A stretch of 64,000 nucleotides of DNA, taken from Panorpa germanica. Its lineage: Eukaryota > Arthropoda > Insecta > Mecoptera > Panorpidae. Below are positions 52,793 through 64,000 of the stretch, piece by piece (within the stretch, counting starts at the first letter, position 1; every line of letters begins with the position of its first letter). Where the stretch lies: NCBI GenBank assembly GCA_963678705.1, contig OY783217.1, positions 1,860,001 through 1,924,000 of the forward strand, read 5' to 3'. A program made the position numbers and the translations under genes. The notes under the pieces are model-generated. The model made no database searches, was not told the DNA's origin, and saw only the letters and a program-made list of their open reading frames with translations.

Positions 52793-54120
52793 CAGAGAAA
52801 TTAAGATTCTTCTTTTTTCTGTTTACTTATTTATCTTAAACTGAGCTATTATAGTCATATTTCTAAAACCAATAATTTTGTTAATCTTGAGAAACAATGT
52901 ACACTGATGTGGAATATTTGTTAATTATCAGGAAGTTTACTAAAAATATTTTGTGTTTAATAACTCAAACGGGTTTGTTCTTCCGTGGTAGCAACATACG
53001 GTGTTGCCACACTGATAAAATACGGAGCGATATTATTTAAGGCGCTAACATTTAAATTAAAATAATTGCTTACAAAAGCAAAAATAATTTTCTTTCAAAT
53101 CGTTTGATAAGTAATCCAAATATAAATAGTTATTTTTATTACATCACATCTTTAACATTCTTTTAAAGAGCCTGGAACTCTTCATTTATTTATAATTACT
53201 ATATTTTATTTATAAATAATAAATAATGATAAAACTTCTAAAGCTTCTGAAAACAATATATCTATTTTGCAATAACTCGTACAAGTAAAGTGAACAGCAA
53301 ACAGGCGTTGTAATACCAGGTGACAATGAGTCTTGGTTTAAAAATGTCTTACTGATAAGAAAGAATTTTTAAATGTTTTGACACTTGAAAATATTTATTT
53401 TGTTTATAAAAATCCATTGTACTTATAATACTGTTGTCTATATATAATTATTTAAGTATAAAATAAATAGCCAAAGTTCAATTGTATCTAAAATACATAT
53501 AATAGTATTTTATTTATATTGGTTAGATTTCTTATACTCTCTATTTGTTATTTAATATTTGATAAAAACTACTCATTCAAAACAACAAACCTACATAAAT
53601 ATTTGAAAAACAATTGCAATTGGAATAAATAAATCCACATTTATTTAGGTTTATACATAATTAATCTTCTATCCAGATATTCCCAAGCTAAGACCCGCTC
53701 TCTTTTTAATCGAGTCGCTACTTAATATTGCTTTTACAATCATCATTATAATCATAAATATAATTTGTGATTTTAATATGAATGTACCCTCTCCAAAATA
53801 TTACATGTGTTCAAATGGCGCTACTTCTGCGTCTAATACTTTGTATTCTTGCCACTACCGCAGAACAAGTCTTGGCAATTGTCTTCCTTTTGTCTTAGTA
53901 ATCAAAATAAGAAGTGCTCTTTCGAACTCTAGCATGGTGAAATATTATCTCAGAAAAAATATTTACATTTATAGTATTAGTACTATATTTAACCAGTTCT
54001 ATAATCGTTTTCTTTAAAGATATTTCAGTAGAACTTTCTTGTACTAAGATTATAACTTGATAAAATTGAATCTGGGATGATAGAAACATCGACCAACTCA
54101 GGGAAATACCCCTAAAATAT
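52793..54120. other. AT-rich DNA with one dispersed repeat
   Basis: Contains the second copy (52998-53078) of the repeat also found at 12764-12843. No credible coding sequence otherwise. Confidence 0.5.
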
Positions 54121-54132
54121 TAAATACAACCC

Positions 54133-54290
54133 TGTTGCTCCCCCTGCGGGTTTGGTCAGTCGAATAAGTTAACTGTTGTATTTCTATAGTGACAGTTTGC
54201 GTGTTTGTTTGCGTTATGTTGCATTTGTATGAATTTAATAAAGTTTGTGACGATTAAATGAGTAAAGTGCTTCTTTATTGCTAAACGTCC
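54133..54290 (+). repeat. Possible retroelement LTR fragment
   Basis: The segment begins TGTTGCTCCCCCTGCGGG. It carries AATAAA at 54237-54242 followed by GT- and T-rich sequence, an arrangement usual in LTRs. It is then followed by a GC-rich stretch (GTCCGGAGAAGAATC, then GGGGCCGGAGCCGG). No second LTR, primer site or polymerase frame was seen. It could equally be a gene 3' end fragment. Confidence 0.25.
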
Positions 54291-55145
54291 GGAGAAGAAT
54301 CTTCAGTCGTAGCCGGAGCAAAGCTTGGGGCCGGAGCCGGTGCGCAGATTCTAATCGCAGTTTCATTTGAGTGGCTTGCACAATGACGTTTATAAATTCA
54401 GACAACAGACCATTTTATCAAGGCCATTTTAATTTAACGGGCCTCTTTTTCGATAATGTCTTGATAGGATCATGATTAAGAAATCCCATGAGTCTTTCAT
54501 GGGGAAGCTTTCCATTATACGTCAAGTTAATCGTATTGAGTAAAGAAATATATTCTGCGAGTCATGTTGAATAATTATTCTATGACAATTTAAATTGTTA
54601 TAGTTTTCAAAATAAATAAACACCATTGAATGTTTCAGAATGTTGAATTTCAACTTCTGAAGCATGTCCTCAACGAACCCAACTAATAAACAATGATGAT
54701 GTAATTCAACTAAAATTCATAAAATTTCTTTTGCTTTTTTTGCACATACTTGAATGAACAAAAATATCGCATGCTAAGAATTCTTTTTGGCGTGATTGAA
54801 TACATATGCTTTTATTTGAAAATGTCAATATTGCACCTACTAAATAATAAATACAGACAACAATTCAAGTAGAATGATATACGTTTTTATTTCAGACACA
54901 TATTTTTAGGATGACTGTACTAGATTTTTATTTGTTTTTTCAAATTTTTAAATTTACTTAAATAATTATTATTAATTTACTTATTTATTAAGGCTGTTAT
55001 TAAAATCATGCCAATATTTACATATTACATTATATTTAAAGAATAGAAAACTATTATTTTTAAACGTTAAAAAGTATCATTTATTTTTATATTTTAATGT
55101 ATTTTGCAAACATTTTTTAACGGATTTTAAAAGTTACAAAACGAT

Positions 55146-55305
55146 TAGACGTCATCCCGAGTTATGTTTGTATTTAGTTAATGAAACCGTTAGTTAGCAC
55201 TTCATTAAGATGTAATATTTGTATTCAAAAATGTTACTTCAATTGTTAATGGTCCGTTAAAAGCGCCAAAGCGGGAAAATTTAAATAACCAATGTAGACG
55301 TCACT
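55146..55305. promoter_or_regulatory. Tandem E2F sites between CRE-like sites
   Basis: GCGCCAAA (55263-55270) abuts GCGGGAAA (55271-55278). On the minus strand these read TTTCCCGC and TTTGGCGC, both exact matches to the E2F consensus TTTSSCGC. AGACGTCA, the core of a CRE/ATF site, occurs near 55148 and again near 55297. No gene start is recognised close by, so the target is unknown. Confidence 0.35.
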
Positions 55306-56336
55306 TTGAGCTATTGAAGCTATTGATTACGGGGGCCGGATTCAAAAAAATATTTCATGTAATTAATTATAATGTTATATATAGTCCAAATCATGAGAGT
55401 TCGGCGGCGACCTATACTTAAAATAGGTTATAAGAGCGGTATAAATCTATAATACGATAATGAATTTTATTTTTTTCGTTTCTATATATATTATAGAAAA
55501 ATAAGTGAGTCAGTGCTTTTTAGTTATATCTGCAGTTTATGCCCTACAACTTGTTTTAAGTATGAGTCGTCGCTGAACTCTCGTAATTTGAACTATAATT
55601 GCAATATGAGTTAAATTACACTATTCTTACTTCTACATCCATTCTATTTTTCAAAGTTAGCATTTTCTGACATTTTTTAGTTCCAAAATATAAAGCGAAA
55701 AGTGATTATAAAATGAGAAGATTTTAACGACTTGAAGCGTTTGACAAATCACAATTTTTGAAGGACATGACAGAGTGGAACATTTCTAATGGAACATTTC
55801 TCTGAGCTAAAAAGACTGACGATCCAAATCCTTTTTCCAATTTCTTGCATTTCGTGCAAGTTATGGTTTGTGGATGCTTTCACTTCCTACTCTACGTATT
55901 CATTAAATTATTCATTTTCTTCGTCTTCTACTTGGTGGATCAATTTGTTCATTAAATATCAACAATTGTGCTTATGTCTCATTACACAATTTTATATTAT
56001 TATATAAAACAATTATTTTTTTCATTTTTAATTCAGCACTTTTACTGTTTAGTATTTTCGTCATTTGACTGCAAGTTTTAGTTAATCATCATAAAAAACG
56101 AACAGAGGAAATACCACATTAAAGTTTGTTGTTTACAAAATCCAGTGGCAGACCTGGAATTTCTGATTAAAATGTTTACTTTAATAGCTGCTAAAGGCGA
56201 ATATCTATTCAATTATTTATAGTTATTATTTACGTAGAACTTGGTATTTCATATTATAATTGTTTTATTTTTACATTGAAAAAAATAAACAAATGAAAAG
56301 ACAAAAACATTAGAAATATTTAATGGTTTCCGTTGA

Positions 56337-56540
56337 TGCACTGCGGCATGCGACGCTGCACGGTGTGATGAGGGGGCGGGATGGAGGGTCCGTGGGTCGA
56401 GAGAGGGGAGGTGCGCTCACATGTGTTAAGTATTCATATGCAAATCATAATAAATGTTGATGGATCTTGAAAAGAGCAATCATTATTAGCTTGTTATATC
56501 AGAAAACCCGCGCCCCGTCCACCCCCCGCCCACACACCAT
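56337..56540. other. GC-rich island with octamer-like site
   Basis: Two GC-rich blocks (GATGAGGGGGCGGGATGG and CCCCGTCCACCCCCCGCCC) are partly inverted copies of each other. They flank an AT-rich centre with TATGCAAAT (POU octamer) and several TAAT-type homeodomain motifs. It looks like a promoter or enhancer core, but no transcript can be assigned. Confidence 0.3.
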
Positions 56541-57223
56541 GTTCCCCTTGCTCCGTGAAACCCTAACCTGTCATTCACGGATTCTACTGATCCTGGAAAC
56601 AATATAACTTATATATGCATTATTCATTGTTGTTGTCATTATATCAAATTGATTACAGTAATTACAATAAATTAAAAATAAATGCGTAGATTTTTCCTGC
56701 TCTTCTGACTTATTTAGATTTATATTTAATAAGGTATATTTAACACTTAACGAGGTGAGAAAGATCTAAAATTTGTATCACGCTAATGTGTTTGACTAGA
56801 TACAATTGATTTTGCATGGCACCTAAAATTTGATTAGACACTATAGATTTCCTATAGATCGAACCTAAAAAAATCAATGGAAAAGAGGACCCGAAGTCTG
56901 AACTAGATTTGCATACTACATAGATATTTAAATTTTAAATTAAAAAAGACAGAAATTAAAAAAACAGATACGTACTGATTGTAAATTTTTTATGTAAAAA
57001 CATATGCCATGCAAATAAAGTGCCTTGCAATAGTATAATCAGGCAGAATAGAGATCAGAAATTTTTTGAAAAAAAAGCTTCAGAGTCCTAGTTCCGCCTA
57101 AGGTTTTATTTTTTTACAAAACCAATGAGAAAACTGTTATCTTTGAGTTCATGTTAGGTGACTTCAATATAATTTACAGGATGGACTGCTTTGTTCGGGC
57201 ACTTGATCGGCGTTGTATAAACT

Positions 57224-57243
57224 AGAACGTTCTTATATATATA
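57224..57243 (+). promoter_or_regulatory. Heat-shock-type dyad next to a TATA run
   Basis: AGAACGTTCT fits the heat-shock element dyad nGAAnnTTCn exactly and is followed immediately by TATATATATAG. Another TTCC half-site follows. No open frame starts downstream, and the next feature is a MITE at 57303, so function is doubtful. Confidence 0.25.
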
Positions 57244-57302
57244 GAGCGTTCCGAGTGCAAAAAGGGAGAGGAGATCCGCGTCAGGCGTCCAATATATATG
57301 TT

Positions 57303-57564
57303 CCCAGTAAACATTTGGTGAAGTGTCCCTTTTTGTGACGTTTCTATCACTATTTTACTTCAATTATAGTTCGCATCAACTTTATCTTCATTTGTATTCC
57401 GACAGGTGGAGTGCTTTTCTCATTTGTAGCCGATAAAACAGACATTTCATATGAACGATTGCGAGAAACTGAACTATAAATGACCTCTTTCATGACAAAA
57501 AAATCATACGCTTCTTCAATATGATGTCAAAGTGACTCGAAAATGCTCCAAAATGTTTACTGGG
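57303..57564. mobile_element. MITE family A, copy 2 (262 bp)
   Basis: Ends CCCAGTAAACA and TGTTTACTGGG. The interior is closely related to copy 1 at 47400, including TTTGTGACGTTTCTATCAC and the CATCAACTTTATCTTCATTT region, with small indels near the right end. Confidence 0.85.
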
Positions 57565-58436
57565 ATATGACTAGATACAATTAATTTAGCGTGTATGCTA
57601 AAAAGTGTTAATTTCGGATAGACTGGAAGACAATTGCAATTGTATAAATTGATTTTTTTGAGGCCTACAAAAAGATTAGGCTCGGTGGGTAGGATCAGGT
57701 TATTTCAGATTTGCTGGAAGGTCTAACAAAGGCACTAAAAACTCGGTAAAAAATTATGACTAGATATAATTGAATTCGTTTGGAAGCTAACTTTGGAACC
57801 TCGTACTATTTTCGATACTTATTCCACTGCCAATACCGACCCTGTTTAATAAGTCATGAAAAAATTATTTTCTTCTGTAAGAGTACTGGGAATCAATGCA
57901 ACGTTTACACAAGAAGAAGCGCCAAATAAGAGCGCCAGTAAGAGTTTCGATAGTAATTAAGACGCTCAATTAATGAAGTCAGCGAGATGATTAACCTTGC
58001 ACTAAAATGACATTGCATTTGTATAAAAGTTGAACTTTTTATAAGAATTGTTTTCTTCATTTTAGACACCTTACAAGTATTTATATTTTAATTATTTAAT
58101 TTTTTGTAATAACAGGAAAAAAAATAGAAAAAAAGTGTCTATAAAAAGTAAAATTAATTATTAAATTCAATTCCAGTTATATTAATTGTACAAAGATAAA
58201 AAGTAAAATTACTTGAATGGATATTCTGTACTTATATTATTTGGATTTCTGGAAAATTTCGTAAAAGATTACTTCAGCTTTAAGTAGATAAATATTTGAC
58301 GTTAAATATTTACATTGCATTTACATAACCTAAATAAGATATTTCATTGTCACACTAATAAATATACGAATATCAGTTCATGTTTTTGTTCGAGCAAGTA
58401 AGCTGAAATTTATTTTGACGCTACCTGAGCGAACCT
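57565..58436. other. AT-rich spacer between two MITEs
   Basis: No gene or repeat of note, apart from a short stretch near 57620-57640 resembling 51090-51115. Confidence 0.45.
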
Positions 58437-58811
58437 CCCAGTAAACATTTTGGAGTAAATTCTACTTAATTTTTATTACGTATCATGAATTTTTTGTCTG
58501 GAACGTGTTCGTTTTCTATTCAGTCGTTCAAAGGAAAGGTCCTTTTTATGAGCTACAGACATTGCAACGACGGTTCACTGCTGAATTAAAAGCGGAGTAG
58601 GTTTATGATTTATGACCGGATAATAAAAATATACCCATGTGGGAAAGAAACAGAAATACTTAATGAATGATGTTGGAAAAAGAAAGAATATTATTATGAA
58701 AAACTAACACAAAATCTGTGACAGGTAGAGAACTTGTAAAGCGTTAGAATAGAATTGTACGAGTGACTCGAACTTCACCAAATAGGACACTTCACCAAAT
58801 TGTTTACTGGG
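58437..58811. mobile_element. MITE family A, longer variant (375 bp)
   Basis: It has the same 11-bp ends, CCCAGTAAACA and TGTTTACTGGG, but a longer and largely different interior. ACTTCACCAAAT occurs twice near the right end, as it does in inverted form beside the left end of copies 1 and 2. It is probably a separate subfamily moved by the same transposase. Confidence 0.75.
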
Positions 58812-60529
58812 CTGAGTTCAAATGTGTTTAAGTCAATATTATGTATTGTTCTTATAAACATAACCTCTCAATCTATATTTATAAATCTTGTTTATATTTG
58901 ATATATATCTTACATAAAATAATTATGTAGGAAGTTAATTCATATTTGCAGATGAAATTGTACTATTAATTCTGTGTTTAATATATAAATGTATACTTCT
59001 TATCGATACACGAAATATAACTTAAAGAAGAAGAAGATGTCGTAACAAATCTAAAATATATTCGTTTACTTCCTCTTGCTATACAGCATCAACAGAATCC
59101 AATCTCACTGAGAAAATATAGTCATAAATATGAAAAGTGTAGAAAGTTTTAAAATGAAATTAAATTGTGAAACTAAATAATTTATCATAGTATATTTTAT
59201 TAATATACACTTCATTTCTACCCCATTTTTGACAACTTACTCCACTTATTCGACCCCTACTAAAGGCAATAACTTAAAACTATGCAATTATCATCTTTGC
59301 GTTACATTTTGAATAAAAGAAAAGATAAAACACTCGTAAAATTATGAGTATTTCAAAATAAAACACAATAGTAATTAATAATAATTACAAGTTTGCAATA
59401 AAACTGTGTTAATTATAGATATGTATATGGTATATGTAAATTAGAATTGTTTGCCAATGTACAGGAAGTAGCGTGGAATACGAGAATAAACACTGCAACA
59501 CAAATTTGGGGATTGAATAACTACAAACAATAACAAACTGCACAATGGAGAGTTACATAAAATGCAATGAGTTTTACATAAAGATTGAGGTTTATATATA
59601 GCATACATGGATTTATTACTTACTATTTTCTGTAAATTAACGTAAAAAAAACTTTTTAAACAGCAAAACTATTAATGATATTGAAAATCATTAAAATCAA
59701 ATCACACACACTATTTCAAAATTTCCAAATAATAAAAATGACTGATATAAAATCACAATATTTATTGTACGAAATATAATTAGTTAAAATATAAAACGAC
59801 ATTGGCAAAAACATTAAAAAAATAAAAACACTAATGTTATAGTAAAATACATGCAATTGTTGAGTAATATTATTAGTGCACAATAATTTGTAAATAAAAA
59901 CTGATAATAATAGAACAGCAAATGCAGGTTAACACGAGCACAAACGTGCGAACTAAACGGAGCTCAGTTGTAGACTGACTTAAAAACGATTTAAAAATGA
60001 ATTGTAAAAATCAGTGACTAAATTAGTCAATACACAATTAAAAAAACAAATATTTATAAAAGATGTATACGAAATACAATAACTCGATAAGTCAATCTAA
60101 TGTTAAGCATACTTGAAATAACAAAGTATTAATCTATGTCCGCTTCTCCGTCCCTTACCTCCTGACTTCTGTCCCCACCTGAATCCCGGGCCCACTTTAT
60201 TCTACGGGAGACGGGACTTCAATTACAGCACTAGTTTTTATAATATGTGCTATACAAGGTTAAAGTATACCATGAGTATGTAAGGTTGGACTTGCCTTTA
60301 TTTTTTATTGTTTACATTTATAGCCACACGAGAAACATTTATTGTAATTTGCTTTATTGTTAATTACTGGTGAAGCAAATTTACACGCAATTCATTCATG
60401 TTTCTTCATCAAAATTTTTTTTTACTACGCACAATACTATACTGGGCAGACTGATAAAATTTTAAGAAAAATCGCGTGTGTATCTCTTTCAGCTATGAAA
60501 CTCAGAGAAATTTGATAACTGAAAGAATG
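58812..60529. other. AT-rich DNA with one GC-rich patch
   Basis: About 1.7 kb without a gene. The stretch at 60140-60220 (CCGCTTCTCCGTCCC through a CCCGGGCCC block) is clearly GC-rich but has no open frame I can support. Confidence 0.45.
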
Positions 60530-60997
60530 ATTTGGCTTGTGTCCTATGTCTTAATTTCTATAAAAGTATACTATATATTGATAAAGTGGGTTACTAGAAC
60601 CTCAAATGTTCAATTATTTTTTAATAACTCCTTATATGTTAAGAGATATAAACAATTAAAAAAGTCATTTTGTCTCTTTAATTATTAAAGGGATACAACG
60701 TTCACAATCCTTGTGTAAGGTTACCAAGCTTACAGCTCATAAATCTCTGTTATATGTATTTATATATCAAAATATCAAATATTAGATATAAAATAACTGA
60801 CGTTAAAATGCATTTCACGTCATACAAATATGGCCGACCATTTCAAGCGCTAAAACTACAATTCAAACTTTTAATTGCTATATCTCCGTCAATATTTAGA
60901 TATTTAATAAAATATACACGTGAATTACATTTATTAACCTCAATTTCAATCAACAATTGAAAAATCGACCACTAGCAAATGAGGACACAAGTCCGTT
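60530..60997. mobile_element. MITE family B, copy 3
   Basis: The left end reads TTGGCTTGTGTCC and the right end GGACACAAGTCCGTT. The 468-bp copy shares the interior of the copies at 8856 and 52162 but lacks part of the middle before ATGCATTTCACG. The short open frame inside is repeat-derived. Confidence 0.8.
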
Positions 60998-62787
60998 ATC
61001 ATTAACTAAAGCATAAGACATTGATAGAATTGAGTTGAGAAAAAAGATTTTTAAAAAATCATTAGCGCGGGACATTTAAATGACAAACTCTCGGAATTTT
61101 TTTGACATAATGGGTAAAGGTATACAAAAATAAGTTGCATGTTTTATACGTTGCATATAGGTCTGTTATCAGATATTTTTAACCTCATTCAATTTAATGA
61201 ACAAATTATTAATTGATTCAGTAAAATTGATTTAAAAGCAAGAAACATTCAATTAATTAAATACGAGTATATTGCAATGTTATCTTGTTTGATGGACCAA
61301 GATCTAGCGGTCTATCTTATACTAGTTATAAAGTTCGTGCCAGTGAAGTCTGTAAGACAAGTCTATTGCACAGATCTATTCATATATTTTTCCTATCTCA
61401 TTGTATTCTGCAATTCTTGCATTGTGTCATTTATTTGAACAAATGGTAATAAATATTGAGTAACTAATTATAAATTAGTTATATTTGTTATCATTTCCTT
61501 TATATTTATGAAAGACAAAAATAGATGAGGCTTTCTATTTAAAGCAGGAATACACATTTATGGTCGCTATTAATAAAACTTGTAAATGTGAAATTAATTG
61601 CTGTAATACGACTCGCTTGTGGATTGTAAATAACTGCGTTTCTTGAATTATTCTGTTACGCAATATGACACCATCTATATTGTCTTAATTTAGTGATTCG
61701 GACCAACAGTCTGGATCTTATCTTACACGTAACAGTCGGCTGTGTACGCGCAGCTGCTTGTTCAGTCATCAAATGCTACTTTCAGCTCTCATTTTTTTAT
61801 TAACTCTTTAAATCAAATATTGTTTGTATGGGATCTCTACATATTATAATATTGGAGTATTACAATTGAATGAAACAAATAAATAACTAGTCTGAATAGA
61901 AGAACATCTGCATAATATATATCTATGCGATAAATGATAAAACTTATTAATTGTATGATTGAAATTAGTATAAGGACCTTACAAATAATTTATCATCATG
62001 TAAGATTCTTATAATATACTTTGCGACTATTAAGAGTATTGTAACAGATTTTTGGAAGACATAGAGTGATTAGTGAACAGGAAAAAAAGAAACGACTATA
62101 GCAATTCTTACAAACGTAAGGTCTTATAAATTAAACATTTATTTAAGAGCGCCCGTTAATTAGAAGAGGCACCTATTCTAAACTGCATTTTAGATCGTTT
62201 TAAAAACACGATAAGTCTTATGACAAATATACATAAGATTCATTTTTGCGGAAGATGATTCTTATTCTGAAGGTTTTTTAATATGTCTTTACATTTTGTT
62301 GGGCCGAGACATAAGAAATTTTCATTTTATATTTATTCCACATATACGATTTTTTCAATTGCAAAATGAATAATTAATTCAAGTATTTATTTGAGATAAA
62401 CCAATAATTTTGTAGTTACAATTGTTTCACTTTTTAGAGTATGATCTTCACCAACATCTAAGTCATGTTATAAAATATTTTAAACGCTCCTCATACATTT
62501 GTATATTTGTATAAAACGAGTAACAATTCAGATTAGCGAAACATGAAATATTTCAAAATATAATTAATATTTCCTTCTTCATCGATCCGCGTAACTTTTC
62601 GAACTACCCTCGTGTTACAACATATCATTGTTGTCGTTATTGTGATAAAATACTCTTAACAATCAAAATAAAATTAAATCGACATGACCTACCAATAGAA
62701 CGGTGAATATAAATACTAAACATACAAAAACGTTTGACAAAGACAAAAAAAAAAAATATATATGAATATTTTATAAATATTACTAAC
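60998..62787. other. Non-coding DNA
   Basis: AT-rich, with no supported feature. It could be intron if the putative minus-strand exon at 62788-63005 is real. Confidence 0.45.
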
Positions 62788-63037
62788 CTGTCTTCAAGCG
62801 AAGTTGTTGTTACAGAAGTTGTGTTCTTAATAATTCCCAATAGATAATAGAGAACTAGTTTTTAAATAGCCTTAAGTGAAATTTGTTTCAATATTTTTTA
62901 AATACTAATATATTCGTATTAAAACTAAATTAATATCTATATGAAAATGAATTCTTAATATTAATAATTTGAGTGGTTTAGTGACAAACCACTCTCGAAG
63001 AGTGTTCTCCTCTAAGAAGGTCTTAGATGCTTATATA
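62788..63037 (-). promoter_or_regulatory. Possible TATA promoter and non-coding first exon
   Basis: On the minus strand TATATAA (63031-63037) is followed about 30 bases later by a plausible start region. A roughly 215-base segment with no ATG then ends at a strong donor (GAAGACAG then GTTAGTAAT, exon end 62788). That is the layout of a 5' UTR exon. The partner exon is unknown. The transporter gene at 47.8 kb needs an upstream exon on this strand and is one candidate. Confidence 0.25.
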
Positions 63038-63834
63038 CTCCAAACGCTACAGCTATGAGTCTATGGTAAATAGACTTTCAGTGTGTGTGTGTATTTGGTG
63101 CTGTGTAAACTCGGCTGATCAGTGTAGTACAATTAACTTACAATTAATATTTATTACCATAATAGGAGGGCATTAAAATTAATTTTAAAATTAAAAAAAT
63201 ATAAAACATTTTATATGTTTTTAATTCGGCTATTTTTGTTATTACTTAAAAACGAGTAATAACAAAATTCGGAATCCGTTTCTAATGTTTCTGATGTTTC
63301 GTTTCTATGACATCTATTTGCTAATTAACATATTACTGTTTATTTTAAGAAACGTGTTACTCGCTAATTTTTGTTTTTATGTCATGTTGTATTTGTTGTT
63401 CGTTTTGCGAATGTATGCCGTTGGATTTCGCTGATTTGTTTGTATCGCGATGTTCAATTAAAACATTATCTTGTACTACGGTCCAAAACGGGACTAAATA
63501 TATATATGAAGAGTAAAAAAAGGTATCGTATTTAAAACTGGATATATACGTATATGAAAGAGCAAAAAAGAAAATGTTTTGTTATTGAATATTCAAAAAC
63601 ACACTAAAAGAAGGATTTACAGAAGTGGGGTTTTTAAAACGAAACGAAAACGTAATAAAAAGCTTTCCCGGCATCTTACCGAAAAAAGACCCAGTGGCGC
63701 ATTATCCTGTGGGATAAATAGGAATTACTCATGATCTTCATAAAGACAGATCCAACTAGAATAGATGCGTCTACATATACACAATTCAATTATATATACG
63801 CAAAGTCAATTATATTTTCAACTTGAAATTAAAC
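63038..63834. other. Non-coding DNA
   Basis: AT-rich region with a short GT repeat near 63081-63090. Nothing else recognised. Confidence 0.45.
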
Positions 63835-64000
63835 TTAAACTATTCTAGACCTTTCTATTTCCAAAAGAATTTTCTGCTTCTTCTTCTCTTGACCCTCTCC
63901 CTTCATTTTCTCTAGTCCTCCTTCATTCTTACCGTTTCCTCACCTCTCGACAAACCCTCTATTATATTTTCACTATACTTTTTCCCTTCTGTCTTCATTT
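63835..64000 (+). repeat. Polypyrimidine-rich tract at window edge
   Basis: About 160 bases dominated by C and T, with motifs such as CTTCTTCTTCTCTTGACCC and CCCTTCATTTTCTC. It is cut by the window end. It could be simple-sequence DNA or a polypyrimidine tract before an exon lying outside. Confidence 0.5.

Larger units (their letters stand above)
54291..57302. other. Non-coding DNA with putative regulatory patches
   Basis: No gene seen. Two regions differ from background: an E2F/CRE motif cluster at about 55146-55304 and a GC-rich patch at 56337-56540 (both listed separately). Weak repeats share a TTGGAAGACAATTG-type block with 51090 and 57630. Confidence 0.45.

Overview
This is a 64 kb stretch of AT-rich eukaryotic nuclear DNA. 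Genes are split by short introns (mostly 60-150 bp) with ordinary GT-AG junctions. The proteins are plainly animal: FEM1C, hnRNP M/Rumpelstiltskin, neugrin, TIM50, ribosomal protein L17, MEK and an SV2-like transporter. The intergenic DNA is packed with small inverted-terminal-repeat elements. The best guess is an insect, probably a moth or butterfly. That is inferred from protein resemblance and compact gene structure, not proven.

Layout. 1-15.4 kb: no convincing gene, but several small inverted-repeat elements. 15.4-18.1 kb (+): a FEM1C-like E3 ligase substrate receptor whose first coding exon I could not find. 19.2-21.9 kb (-): a three-RRM hnRNP M/Rumpelstiltskin homologue. 22.7-27.7 kb: the oddest object in the window, a 5-kb inverted structure. 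Its arms are tandem arrays of a ~146-bp unit in opposite orientations around a 134-bp unique loop. They are flanked by other short tandem arrays and closed by a ~45-bp outer inverted repeat. It resembles a Foldback-type transposon built from satellite DNA.

28.1-38.8 kb is a dense housekeeping block: neugrin (-), a TAF1C-like Pol I factor (+), TIM50 (-), RpL17 (-) and MEK/Dsor1 (+). Neugrin/TAF1C and RpL17/MEK are head-to-head pairs that share short promoter regions. Functionally the block covers mitochondrial ribosome assembly and protein import, rRNA transcription, a ribosomal protein and the growth-signalling kinase MEK. Nothing suggests an operon.

41.3-42.1 kb (-): a small coiled-coil gene I cannot name. 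44.0-47.8 kb (-): a nine-coding-exon SV2-like major facilitator transporter, with a small transposon in its first large intron. 47.8-64 kb: no complete gene. It holds repeat copies, a few GC-rich islands, possible isolated exons or promoters, and a putative E2F/CRE regulatory cluster. At least two dispersed non-autonomous transposon families have three copies each in the window. One has ends reading CCCAGTAAACA and the other has ends containing GGCTTGTGTCC.

Exon boundaries were set by hand from splice consensus and reading-frame continuity. In every gene with a complete coding model the joined exons give a whole number of codons.
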